From Aradus depressus (taxonomy: Eukaryota > Arthropoda > Insecta > Hemiptera > Aradidae): 64,000 bases of DNA. The position numbers were made by a program, and so were the translations under genes. Numbering within the stretch: the stretch's first letter is position 1; each line of letters begins with the position of its first letter. Below the pieces are notes generated by a model that searched no databases, was not told the DNA's origin, and saw nothing but the letters and a program-made list of their open reading frames with translations. Positions 50,945-61,207 of this stretch are shown in pieces. The stretch is taken from contig OY759227.1 in the NCBI GenBank assembly GCA_963662175.1, forward strand, positions 5,488,501 through 5,552,500, in the 5' to 3' direction.

Positions 50945-52186
50945 TTATATTGCAAAGCCCAAATTTAATTTTATCTTTTTCCGGATGCCCCGGCGAATTA
51001 TGTCTTTAAAAATCCCCTCCCCCTTTTCTAAATATTTGTTCAGTGTTAATTTTGTCCTTAATACCTGTTTGAATGCTTTTACTCTCTTTTTAAAATTGTT
51101 CTTATGTCTTTTATTAGCCTCCTTTCTATTTCCAGTTTGTCTGTAAGTTTTAACTATATTTTCTTTAAAATTAAAATTTGTCTTTTGTTTGTTGTCCTCA
51201 GTCTGTTCGTTTGTTTCGTTTAATAACATCAAAATGTTCCTTTCACTCTGTCCATCCACATCAATATTAATCCTATTTTCTTGAATTTCACTTAATTCTA
51301 ATTTTTCTACATTTTGACTCTCTTCCTCCACATCTTTCTCTAAAATTTGGGTCTGTTCCTCCACACTGTTATTCTCTGTTCCTTCTACCTCATCAACTTG
51401 TGACTGACTGTCAATAATAAGAACCTCTTTTTCTACTTCAGAATTCCCTTCATCCACCTTGTTAATTTTTTGATTTAAATGCTTTTCTAAGTTTTCTCCT
51501 GCTTTATCTATCTTACTTTCAACTCTTTCATTTTCTATTTGAATTTTCTCTAATTGGTTCTTCAAATTGTCCACCTTTTTATCTAATCTCGCTTCCAAAA
51601 ATTGGATGTCACCTCTTAAATTTCCCATCTCTCCCTTTAATTCTTTTCCCTGTTCTTCTATTCTCTGATTTATATTTTCCAAATCCCCCCTTAATTCTAT
51701 TCCTTGCTCTTTCATATTCCTCCTTAAATCTCTACCCTGTTCTTCTATTTTTTGATTGATATTTCCAATATCCCCCCTTAATTTTTTTTCTTGTTCTTCT
51801 TTTTTTTGATTGATATTTCCAATATCCCCCCTTAATTTTTTTTCTTGTTCTTCTATTTTTTGATTGATATTTCCAATATCCCCCCTTAATTTTCCTAATT
51901 TATTACTTTGCTCTTCCATTTTTTGATTCATATCCCCTCTTAAATTTCCCATATCCCCAGTTAACTTTGTCAACACAACACGGAGCCATTCCATATCAGG
52001 AGCAGCAATGCCCTCTTTTTCTTTATCTTTATTTACCCCCTCCCCTTGCGACTCCTCACCTGTACCCTGCATGGACTCCATTGCGGCTGGAGTCTCCCTT
52101 TCTCTATCTTCCGATAACTCCATATCGGATCTTTCCTCTCTACTTTCCTCCTCCAATCTCTTCGCCTCTCCTCTGGTAATTGGCAT
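50945..52186 (-). CDS. Gag-like coiled-coil protein, 413 residues
   Basis: The only long frame of the LTR element. It starts about 258 bp inside the 5' LTR edge, as expected for gag. Residues 1-60 are acidic and polar (MPITRGEAKRLEEES...). Residues about 75-240 are a heptad-like coiled coil built in part from 18-residue repeats of the type KLRGDIGNINQKIEEQEK, three of them nearly identical (54-bp DNA repeat). Residues about 240-340 are acidic. The last 65 residues are strongly basic (KRHKNNFKKRVKAFK...), suggesting nucleic-acid binding. I find no zinc knuckle and no protease motif. The function as a capsid-type protein is inferred from position and composition. The intact frame inside nearly identical LTRs suggests recent function or recent copying. 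It resembles in layout the broken ORF at 59,865-61,021. Confidence 0.7.
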   Translation of the reverse strand: MPITRGEAKRLEEESREERSDMELSEDRERETPAAMESMQGTGEESQGEGVNKDKEKEGIAAPDMEWLRVVLTKLTGDMGNLRGDMNQKMEEQSNKLGKLRGDIGNINQKIEEQEKKLRGDIGNINQKKEEQEKKLRGDIGNINQKIEEQGRDLRRNMKEQGIELRGDLENINQRIEEQGKELKGEMGNLRGDIQFLEARLDKKVDNLKNQLEKIQIENERVESKIDKAGENLEKHLNQKINKVDEGNSEVEKEVLIIDSQSQVDEVEGTENNSVEEQTQILEKDVEEESQNVEKLELSEIQENRINIDVDGQSERNILMLLNETNEQTEDNKQKTNFNFKENIVKTYRQTGNRKEANKRHKNNFKKRVKAFKQVLRTKLTLNKYLEKGEGIFKDIIRRGIRKKIKLNLGFAI

Positions 52187-52423
52187 TTTCTTACTTTATT
52201 AAATATATTAATACTAAACAAAAACAATGTTAAAATAGTAACCTTCTTTTGAAGTTTGAAAAAAAAAAATATTATTTCTCAAAATTAAATGTAACCCTTA
52301 TTTGTCTCTATTCTATCCTTTTCATCTTTTTCAACCTATTTCCCTTACTTTAATTAATATAAAAAAATTCTCCCATCAAGGTTTTGCCAAAATATGATGG
52401 GGCTTTGTGGCGAAAATCGTCCA

Positions 52424-52439
52424 CACAAGGGATATGCCA
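52424..52439 (-). promoter_or_regulatory. Candidate primer-binding site
   Basis: On the minus strand TGGCATATCCCTTGTG begins four bases after the 5' LTR end, with the usual TGG that pairs with a tRNA CCA end. I cannot name the tRNA. Confidence 0.5.
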
Positions 52440-52443
52440 AAAA

Positions 52444-53238
52444 TGTGATAATTACTTGTTTGCTACCACATTTCCTGTAGAAATTTGATATCTTTTGTTT
52501 ATTTAAATTTTGATTTCTACAGTAGTTTGCCGAAAATTGCCCTAAAAAAAATATAATCAATAATTTAAGACGTGCAATTTTTAAGAAAGTACACGTATAC
52601 AACGAAAAAAATTCAATTAAACAAACTTTACACTTGGATTCACAAAGAGATACCAATTTTTAATAATTTTAAATAATATTAATTTCTAATCCAAAGGTTT
52701 TTTAAATGATACTACTGGGACTACAGGGAAGATGAATAGGATAGAATTTGAAGAGGACAAATAATTGGGTTATTATCTATATTTACATATTTAAATTAAA
52801 AAAAAAACTTATTTGAACAAACAAAACAAAAATTTACAATGGCATAAAAACATTAAATTAATACTTAAAAAACTATTTCTTTTTTTTATTTGGGCATATT
52901 GAAAAATATATATTATTAATTGTACCTTCTCGACGCCTCTACCACAAAAACCAGACCCCGTCAACTCTTCACTTTAATTCCACCCCAGTCAACTTTCATC
53001 TAATTGTTCAACTTCATTTTTATTTAAAACATATCAAACCACATGCACCGTTTAAGAGCTAGCTCACGACTCCATTACATTTTACACTATTTCACAGCTG
53101 TTTTATATGTTTTCTTGTTTTGTTTTCTTAAACACCTTGATATATATCTAATATATATATGATATTAGATTATAATAAAAAAAATTACCTCTTTTCATTA
53201 AAATATTCATTAAAAAATGTTCCGTAGTGTACATCACA
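52444..53238 (-). repeat. 5' LTR of the gag-only element
   Basis: Right copy of the 795-bp repeat, upstream of gag on the minus strand. It should hold the promoter. It also contains CCGTTTAAGAGCTAGCTC at about 53,048-53,065. Confidence 0.92.
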
Positions 53239-53405
53239 ATATATATATATATATTTTTTTTTTTTCAAAACCACCCACACTAGAATTTTTTTTTTTTTTT
53301 TTAAACACCCAATTCCAATAAAACACATGCATAAAAATATCACCAGAATAATCACTCGGCACATACCATGCACCCTTATATAAATAACTTTCCCATATAT
53401 TATAA
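53239..53405. other. Spacer between LTR element and Helitron
   Basis: A TA repeat and T runs, then 100 bp of AT-rich sequence. No gene seen. Confidence 0.8.
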
Positions 53406-53559
53406 TCTATATTAATAAAGCTGAAACGGGGTTTGTTTGTTTGTTTGTATGTATGTATGTATGTTTGTTCCAGCATCACGCTCAAACGGCTGGACGGATT
53501 TTTATGAAACTACCCATGTAGCATCCTTTTGAGCCCGATTGAATAATGGGCTATGTGGC

Positions 53560-54345
53560 GTCCCAAAATTTTGAACGGGAGGGGGGGCATGTGGGGGGGC
53601 CTAAGTATATAACTCTTTAACGATTGGTCGGATTGTCACGAAATTTCACATGTAGTTTTTTTAAAAGCCAAATAGAAATATAAGGTGTGTGGCGACCCAA
53701 AGTTTTGAACGGGAGGGGAGGTTTTGGGGGTAGGCCTAAGTATAAATATAGTGCTAGCTCATTAACGGTTGGTCAGATTGTCACGAAATTTCACATGTAG
53801 TATTCCTGAAGGCCAAATAGAAAAATAGGCGGTGTGACGGCTCAAAATTTAGTACGGGAGGAGGGCTGTGGGGGGGGGGGGGGGGGGGGGTATATATACT
53901 AGTATAAATATAGTGCTAGCTCATTAAAGGTTGGTCGTATTGTCATGGAATTTCACATGTAGTATTCTTAAAAGCCAAATAGAAATATAGGGTGTATATG
54001 TCAAAAAATTTTGAACGGGAGGGTGGGTTGATGGGGCCTAAGTATAAGTATAGTGATAAGTCATTAACGGATGATCGGATTGTCACAAAATTTCACATGT
54101 AGTAGCCAAATAGAAAAATAGGGTGTGACGTCAAAAAATTGTGAACGGGAGGGGGGTTATGGGGGTAGGCCTAAATTTGAAGATAGTGATACGTCATTAA
54201 CGGAAGATCGGATTGTCCCGAAATTTTACATGTAGTATTCATAAAGGCCAAATAGAAAAATAGGGTGTGTGACACCTTAAAAATTTGGGAGGGGGGGGGG
54301 GGGGGGGCTAAGCATAAAAATAATGCTGAATGATTAAAGGGTAAT
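53560..54345 (-). repeat. Satellite-family monomers inside the Helitron, first block
   Basis: About six copies of the 46-kb array's monomer, in reverse orientation. They read TTTTGAACGGGAGGGG, a G tract, CCTAAGTATAAATATAG, CTAGCTCATTAACGGTTGGTC, ACGAAATTTCACATGTAGTA, and AAGGCCAAATAGAAAAATA. They are more diverged from each other than array monomers are. Monomer boundaries are defined by the array consensus. Confidence 0.92.
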
Positions 54346-54361
54346 CGGATTGTCATGAATT

Positions 54362-55735
54362 TCACATGTAGTATTAGTAACTATGTATTCGCTGTGGGGT
54401 TCACAGTTGCAAGACATTTACTAGCTGTTATGCCCAGCGTTCCTAATATCGTACTAGCTGTGGGGTCTGCTGTTGCAAGGCACTTACTAGCTGTAATGCT
54501 CAGCCCCAGCGTTCCTATCTATGTACTAGCAAGGCACCTATAAAACATTTATTAGCTGTGATGCCCTGCGTTCCTAATTACGTACTAGCTGTGGGGTCCG
54601 CTGTTGCAAGGCGCTAGCAGTGTGGCCCAGCACATTTAACTACGTACTAGCTGTGGGGTGCGCCGTTGCAAAACACATACTAGCTGTGATGCCCTGTGGT
54701 TCTAACTACATACTATCTGTGGGGTCCGCAGTTGCAAGGCACCTACTTGCTGTAGGGTCGAGCGTTCCTAAAAACGTACTAGCTGTGGGGTCCGCCGTTG
54801 CAAAAACATACTAGCTGTGATGCCCAGCGTTTCTAACTAGGTACTAGCGGTGGGGTCCGCCGTTGCAGAACACATACTAGCTGTGATGCTCAGCGTTTAT
54901 AACTACGTACTAGCTGTGGGGTCCGCCGTTGCAGAATACATACTAGCTGTGATGCTCAGCGTTTCTAACTACGTACTAGCTGTGGGGTCCGCCGTTGCAA
55001 AACACATACTAGCTGTGATGCCCAGTGGGTCTAACTACGAACTAGCTGTGGGGTCTGGCGTTGCAAAACACATACTAGCTGTGATGCCCAGTGGTTCTAA
55101 CTACGTACTAGCTGTGGGGTCCGCCGTTGCAAAACACATACTAGCTGTGATGCCCAATGGGTCTAACTACGTACTAGCTGTGGGGTCCGGCGTTGCAAAA
55201 CACATACTAGCTGTGATGCCCAGTGGTTCTAACTACGTACTAGCTGTGGGGTCCGCTGTTGCAAGGCACTTAATAGCTGTAGGGCCCAGCGTTCCTAAAA
55301 ACATACTATCTGTGGGGTCCGCTGTTGCAAGGCACTTACTAGCTGTGATACCCAGCGTTCCTAACTTCGTACTAGCTGTGGGGTCCGCTGTTGCGAGGCA
55401 CATACTAGCTGTGGTGACCAGCGTTCCTAATTACGTACTAGCTGTGGGGTCCGCTGTTGCAAGGCGCTAGCAGTGTAGCCCAGCGTATTTAACTACGTAC
55501 TAGCTGTGGGGTCCGCCGTTGAAAAACTCATACTAGCTGTGATACCCTGTGGTTCTAACTACATACTATCTATGGGCTCCGCAACTGCAAGGCATCTACT
55601 AGCTGTAGGGCCCAGCGTTCCTGAAAACGTATTAGTTGTGGGGTCCGCCGTTGCAAAAACATACTAGCGGTGATGCCCAGCGTTTCTAATTAGGTACTAG
55701 CGGTGGGGTCCGCCGTTGCAGAACACATACTGGGT
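54362..55735 (+). repeat. 66-bp tandem repeat (two 33-bp halves), about 20 copies
   Basis: Each 66-bp unit has two half-units that both begin TACTAGCTGTG, one continuing GGGTCCGCCGTTGCAA and the other ATGCCCAGCG. Because 66 is divisible by three, a 206-codon frame (54,850-55,470) runs through it with a 22-residue period. I regard this as a by-product of unit length, not a gene, since neighbouring copies carry frame-breaking gaps. On the minus strand each half-unit ends ...CAGCTAGTA, reminiscent of a Helitron 3' end. Confidence 0.9.
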
Positions 55736-55739
55736 TGTG

Positions 55740-56880
55740 GGGGGGCCTAAGTATATAAATAGTGCTAACTCATTAACTAATGGTCGAGTTGTCATGAAAT
55801 TTCACATGTAGTATTTTTAAAAGCCAAATGGGAAAAAAAGGTGAGTTGCGTCCCAAAATTTTAACGGGAGAGGGGGTTGTGGGGGGAATCTTAAATATAA
55901 AGATAGTGATAGGTCATTAACGGTAGGTCGTATTATCGCGAAATTTCACATGTAGTATTCCTGAAGGCCAAATTGAAAAATATTGTGTGTGGCGTCCCAA
56001 AATTTTTAACGGGAGGGGGGGTTGTGGGGGAAAGCCTAAGTATAAATATAGTGCTGGCTCATTAACGGTAGGTCGTTTTGTCATGGAATTTCACACGTAG
56101 TATTCTTAAAAGTCAAATAGAAAAATGGGGTGTATATGTCATAAAATGTTTAACGGGAGGGTGGGTTGATCAAGGCCTAAGTCATTAACGGATGGATCGG
56201 ATTGTCACGAAATTTCACATGTAGTATTCATAAAAGCCAAATAGAAAAATAAGGTGTGTGGCGTCCTAAAACATTTGAACGGGAGGGGGGGGGGGGGTTG
56301 TGGGGGTAGGCCTAAGTATAAATATAGTGCTAGCTCATTAACGGTTGGTCGGATTGCCTCGAAACTTCACATTTAGTATTCCTCAAGGCCAAATAGAAAA
56401 ATCGGGTTCGTGACGGCTCAAAATTTTGTACGGGAGGGGGGGTTGTGGGGGTGGCTAAGTATAAATATAGTGCTGGCTCATTAACGGTAGGTCGTTTTGT
56501 CATGGAATTTCACACGTAGTATTCTTAAAAGTCAAATAGAAAAATGGGGTGTATATGTCATAAAATGTTTAACGGGAGGGTGGGTTGATCGAGGCCTAAG
56601 TCATTAACGGATGGATCGGATTGTCACGAAATTTCACATGTAGTATTCATAAAAGCCAAATAGAAAAATAAGGTGTGTGGCGTCCTAAAACATTTGAACG
56701 GGAGGGGGGTTGTGGGGGTAGGCCTAAATTTGATGATAGAGATAGATCATTTACGGATGGTCGGATTGTCATGGACTTTCTCATGTAGTATTCTTGATGG
56801 CCAAATAGAAAAATACACTATAAGACATCTTAAAAATTTGAACGGGGGGGGGGGGGGGGGGGGAGCATAAAAATAATGCT
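55740..56880 (-). repeat. Satellite-family monomers inside the Helitron, second block
   Basis: About eight reverse-oriented monomers. A stretch including CTGGCTCATTAACGGTAGGT near 56,052 is repeated near 56,471, so a block of about three monomers (roughly 420 bp) was duplicated within the element. Confidence 0.9.
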
Positions 56881-56929
56881 GACTGATTAAAGGGTAAGCG
56901 GATTGTCATGAATTTGACATGTAATAGTA

Positions 56930-57110
56930 GTAACTATGTATTCGCTGTGGGGTCCGCCGTTGCAAGGCACATACTAGCTGTGGTCACAAGCGTTCTTAAG
57001 TACGCACAGGCTAGGATGTCCAGCGATGCTAAGTATTCACTAGCTGTAGTTTCCGCCGTTGAAAGGCGCTTACTAGCTATGGTGCCCAGGGGTCCTAAAA
57101 ACTTACTAGC
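56930..57110 (+). repeat. 66-bp repeat family, second short block
   Basis: Three diverged copies of the TACTAGCTGTGGGGTCC family, just before the Helitron 3' end. The alternation monomer block, 66-bp block, monomer block, 66-bp block suggests the Helitron body was itself duplicated. Confidence 0.8.
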
Positions 57111-57263
57111 GTTACTATAGTTGAAGGACTATAAGGCTTATTCCGTATGAATAATTGAAAATTATGACATCATGAATGTACTGTTGAAGAATTGAATAGA
57201 CTTATAAGAGATATTGGGAGAAAAGTCAAAGTTCCACGGGCCAACGCCGGGTATTACTGCTAG

Positions 57264-57429
57264 TAATTTAATAAATAGTTGTTTTTTTCTTAAAAAAAAA
57301 ACATTTAAAAATATCAAATTTTATGTTCAGAGCGCAGAGTACAATCAACATTATTTAAATGGGTAATTCCATGCCAACTCAGCAAATCAAAATGTTTTGT
57401 CCTATTCATGAAAAATTCCGTATTTTCTC
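57264..57429. other. Spacer between Helitron copies
   Basis: 166 bp of AT-rich sequence with no gene or repeat I recognise. Confidence 0.8.
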
Positions 57430-58805
57430 TCTATATTAATAAAGCTGAAACGGGGTTAGTTTGTTTGTTTGTATGTATGTATGTTTGTTCCAGCATCACG
57501 CTCAAACGGCTGGACGGATTTTTATGAAACTACCCATGTAGCATCCTTTTGAGCCCGATTGAATAATGGGCTATGTGGCGTCCCAAAATTTTGAACGGGA
57601 GGGGGGGTTGTGGGGGGGCCTAAGTATATAAATAGTGCTAACGCATTAACTAATGGTCGAATTGTCATGAAATTTCACATGTAGTATTTTTAAAAGCCAA
57701 ATGGGAAAAAAAGGTGTGTTGCGTCCCAAAGTTTTGAACGGGAGGGGGGGTCTAAGGATAAATATAGAGCTAGCTCATTAACGGTTGGTCGTATTGTCAC
57801 GAAATTTTACATGTAGTATTCCTGGAAGCCAAATAGAAAAATAAGGTGTGTGGCGTCCCAAAAATTTGAACGGGAGGGGGGGTTATGCGGATAGGCCTAA
57901 GTATAAATATAGTGCTAAATCTTTAACGGTTGATCGGATTGTCACGTAATTTCACATGTAGAATTCCTAAAGGCCAAATAGAAAAATAAGGTGTGTGGCG
58001 TCCCAAAATTTTGAGCGGGAGGGGGGGTTGTGGGGGGGCCTAAATATAAATATAGTGCTAACTCTTTAACGATTGGTCGGATTGTCACGAAATTTCACAT
58101 GTAGTATTTTTAAAAGCCAAATAGAAATATGTGGCGACCCAAAGTTTTGAACGGGAGGGGAGGTTTTGGGGGTAGGCCTAAGTATAAATATAGTGCTAGC
58201 TCATTAACGGTTGGTCAGATTGTCACGAAATTTCACATGTAGTATTCCTGAAGGCCAAATAGAAAAATAGGCGGTGTGTCGGCTCAAAATTTAGTACGGG
58301 AGGAGGGCTGTGGGTGGGGGGGGGGCCTAAGTATAAATATAGTGCTAGCTCATTAAAGGTTGGTCGTATTGTCATGGAATTTCACATGTAGTATTCTTGA
58401 AAGCCAAATAGAAATATAGGGTGTATATGTCACAAAATTTTGAACGGGAGGGTGGGTTGATGGGGGCCTAAGTATAAGTATAGTGATAAGTCATTAACGG
58501 ATGATCGGATTGTCACGAAATTTCACATGTAGTATTCAAATAGGCCAAATAGAAAAATAGGGTGTGTGACATCTTAAAAATTTGGGAGGGGGGGGCTAAG
58601 CATAAAAATAATGCTGAATGAGTAAAGGGTAATCGGATTGTCATGAATTTCACATGTAACTATGTATTCGCTGTGGGGTTCACTGGTGCAAGACATTTAC
58701 TAGCTGTGATGCCCAGCGTTCCTAATATCGTACTAGCTGTGGGGTCAGCTGTTGCAAGGCACTTACTAGCTGTAGTGCTCAGCCCCAGCGTTCCTAACTA
58801 TGTAT
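57430..58805 (+). mobile_element. Second Helitron copy, 3'-truncated
   Basis: It starts with the same TCTATATTAATAAAGC end and shares the long subterminal region with the first copy. It then has about eight reverse-oriented satellite-family monomers and a short stretch of the 66-bp family. It stops without a CTAG end where a third 5' end begins. The base before the TC is C, not the expected A. Confidence 0.85.
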
Positions 58806-58860
58806 TATATTAATAAAGCTGAAACGGGTTTTGTTTGTTTGTTTGTTTGTTAGTATGTAT
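58806..58860 (+). mobile_element. Third Helitron 5'-end fragment
   Basis: TATATTAATAAAGCTGAAACG followed by TTTG repeats, the first 55 bp or so of the same Helitron family without its initial TC. It is cut off by the sequence I interpret as an LTR. Confidence 0.8.
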
Positions 58861-59719
58861 TGTGACGTGTAGAATGGGGGGGTCACAAAGAATAAAAGAA
58901 ATTGTTATTCTTTATAAAAATAGTAGAAAAAAAATAGTAAGTACAAATAAATAAAAATGTAGGTACATCTTGGCAAAAGATATTAAAAGTAAGAAAAAAG
59001 AATATGATTAATTGTAAAAGAAAAGACTAACCTGATGACATTGGGTGGGGGAAAAGATGGCGAGAAGGGCAGAAGGAGCCGACTTGTGGTAGTAGGGTTT
59101 TGTAGGATCTTGGAGGAGGTGTGGTGTGATTTAGAGCATCTTGGAGGAGGTGTAGTCTGTTTTTGGAGGAACTTGGAGGAGGTGTCGGGTGTTTTGAAGA
59201 GCGTAGAAGGAGCGTAGAAGATGGAAGATAGCACATTTATATGAAGGATTGTCGTGGAAGAAGAATAAAGAAAAGTCCCGAGAAGGTTGAATTTTGTATA
59301 TGGAAGGAAGAAAAGGCTGAGAAGAAAGTTACGAAGAAGGAAAGATACAAAAGAGGATATAGGATGCCGTGAGTTGCCAGAAATTTTATAATCCATATTT
59401 ATAACCATATAGTTTGTTGTCATTGGCCAAGAGTACATTTTTTTGTCTAAATTAACTTATAGGAGGTTTATTTAATCTATTGTCAAAAAATTATAATAGT
59501 TTACTAACCCATTAACCTTTTTTTTAAAACCATTTACAAGAAGAAATTAAAAATATACAACTTATAAAACATTATGATTTAAAAATGTAGTTATCATTTT
59601 TTCCTTTATTTTTACCTAAACACTCTAAATAAGAAAAAGGATGCCACCCCTGTATTTTTTGTTAGATTTATAAATTAAAGTAGGAAACTAATCAATTCAT
59701 AGAATCATTAGTTGTCTCA
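58861..59719 (+). repeat. Candidate 5' LTR of a decayed LTR element
   Basis: It begins TGTGACGTG directly after the Helitron fragment and ends TCTCA next to a primer-binding site, giving TG...CA ends and about 859 bp. It contains three copies of CTTGGAGGAGGTGT (59,109, 59,140, 59,172) and a possible TATA-like ATTTATATG. I find no second copy in the window, so the LTR call rests on position and ends only. Confidence 0.45.
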
Positions 59720-59720
59720 T

Positions 59721-59732
59721 TGGCGCCCAATG
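59721..59732 (+). promoter_or_regulatory. Primer-binding site, tRNA-Lys type
   Basis: TGGCGCCCAATG, one base after the presumed LTR end. TGGCGCCCAACG is the known complement of a lysine tRNA 3' end; here one base differs. Confidence 0.65.
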
Positions 59733-59864
59733 TTTTGGCAATAAAAATGATGTAATAGAGGAAAAAAAAAAATTTTTTGAGTTGTCCAGATTTATAAGTT
59801 TAGAAATTGCTGTGATATATTTTATGTATTATATTTATTATAGAGGATAGATTTGTGAAGCAAG

Positions 59865-61021
59865 ATGGCGGACGAGGACACAGGTGAGTCGACCCATAGC
59901 ATGGCGGGAGAGCAAGGTCCGGAGTTTGTTTACGATGGGGAGGCGGGAGAATTAGCGGCAGGAATGGACGGAATCGGGAGTGGCCTCGGCGGATTAGGAC
60001 TCCGGAACGTAGATAGCGATGTTCGGGAATCTGGATTTGTAGAAGGAACGGGAGAAAATTCTATTATAGTCACGAGTCCGCTTATAGGAAGGTCGAATTC
60101 GGGGGATGAGGATGCAAACAAAAATAAAGACGATAATCCGTTTAATCTGAGCCAATTTGTGCAAATGATGGATCGTATGCAACAGTTAAGTTGTAAGATA
60201 GAAACAACAAAATAATTTAATAACAGTTAAAAAAAATTTAGAACAAAGTATAAATGTAAACAAAACCAAGATTGAAGAACTAGATATAATAGTTAAAACC
60301 GTTCACCAGGGGATACTAGAGACAAATGCTAACGTTAATGCATCCGTGGAACAAGTGAGAATGGAAACGCTCCAGAATATAACCGATGAAAAAAAAAAAT
60401 ACCGAAATAATAGTGGAGACAAAAACAGATCTTATTGAAGTTGAAAATAAATGTGAAAATAAATTAATAACAGATGAGAAAAAGAAATTAAATGAAATAG
60501 GTAATGCTCAGAAAAATGAATTAGAAATAAGTAAAAGCAAATCAAATAGGAACAAAAATAGAAAGGAAAATAGAAAAATAAAATTGAACAAAGAAATAAA
60601 TAAAGATTATATTCCGTTTAATACATTATGTCGGCTAGGTTTTATTAGAAAAAGTTTTAAATTTTCAAAAATATCCAAAGATAAAATAAAAAACAAAAAT
60701 ATCGTTATCTTGAAAGTAAAATTAACAGAAATAAATTATAAGAATATTTGTAAAGGAAATTTGGACCATATTTGCCAAGTAAGCTGTGATAAGAAAAAAT
60801 TTAAAAAAACTAATCATAAAAGAAAAGCTAAAGTAATGTTCCAACCAAATTCTAGAAGAATTAGATATCGGAAAATAAATTTGTACAAATATGAAAATAA
60901 ACAAAAACAAAGTAAGCACTTTAAAATCCCACAACTAATAAATTTAAGTAAAAAGATCCCTAAATTAAAGAAAATTAAAAGTCACAAGAAATTTAAAAAA
61001 AAAAAAAAAAGATTCCTTTAG
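59865..61021 (+). pseudogene. Decayed gag-like ORF of an LTR element
   Basis: Three frame segments make one gag-like product of about 385 codons. The first (59,865-60,215) starts MADEDTGESTHSM, is acidic, and ends in NPFNLSQFVQMMDRMQQL, an amphipathic segment. A second segment (60,231-60,395) continues a coiled coil (NLEQSINVNKTKIEELD). A third (60,386-61,021) is entered through an A run near 60,390 and is very Lys-rich to its end. The acidic head, coiled coil and basic tail match the 413-residue protein at 50,945-52,186 in layout and total length, although I see no clear sequence identity. The A-run shift could be a sequencing error. No zinc knuckle seen. Confidence 0.6.
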
Positions 61022-61207
61022 ATAAACCGATGGATTATTTTTGATAACAAGGAACTCGAAATTGGATTTTTGTAATGGATTCATGGATATGGTTTGTGGA
61101 TAGAATTTTGTTGTATTTCGTTTAAAATCTAAATAAAGGTTAAATAAACATAAGTACTTTATGTAAAAGATAATAGTCTCAGAAAATAAAAAAGAAAAAT
61201 AATAAAT

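Larger units (their letters stand above)
47977..53238 (-). mobile_element. Complete young LTR retrotransposon, gag-only
   Basis: Two direct repeats of exactly 795 bp (47,977-48,771 and 52,444-53,238) enclose one ORF on the minus strand. On that strand the LTR starts TGTGATGTAC and ends ATTATCACA, the usual TG...CA with short inverted ends. By eye I find one base difference between the LTRs (47,986 against 52,453), implying recent insertion. Both outer flanks read ATAT inside a TA repeat, consistent with a 4-bp target duplication but not proof of one. A primer site and polypurine tract sit where expected. There is no protease, reverse transcriptase, RNase H or integrase coding in the 3.7 kb interior, so another element must supply these enzymes. 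Confidence 0.9.
53406..57263 (+). mobile_element. Full-length non-autonomous Helitron (3,858 bp)
   Basis: The 5' end TCTATATTAATAAAGC and the 3' end TTACTGCTAG show the TC...CTAG termini of Helitrons. The element sits between A (53,405) and T (57,264), the required AT target, with no duplication. The 5' part has TTTG and TATG microsatellites and a subterminal hairpin (TCCAGC 53,469-53,474 with GCTGGA 53,489-53,494). The body alternates two tandem families: satellite-like monomers (about 53,560-54,345 and 55,740-56,880) and a 66-bp family (about 54,362-55,735 and 56,930-57,110). No Rep or helicase coding is present, so rolling-circle movement would need enzymes from elsewhere. Confidence 0.88.

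Noticed and set aside
47977..53238. Segmental assembly duplication as explanation for the 795-bp repeat pair.
   Set aside because: Exact TG...CA ends, equal lengths, an adjacent primer site and polypurine tract, and matching ATAT flanks fit LTRs much better.
54850..55470. 206-codon repetitive ORF inside the Helitron.
   Set aside because: A 66-bp repeat is stop-free in this frame by chance. Flanking copies of the same repeat break the frame, and no start context or domain supports a protein.
58983..59438. 151-codon minus-strand ORF.
   Set aside because: Low-complexity Phe/Ser/Pro composition over the GGAGGAGGTGT repeats in a presumed LTR, with no domain.
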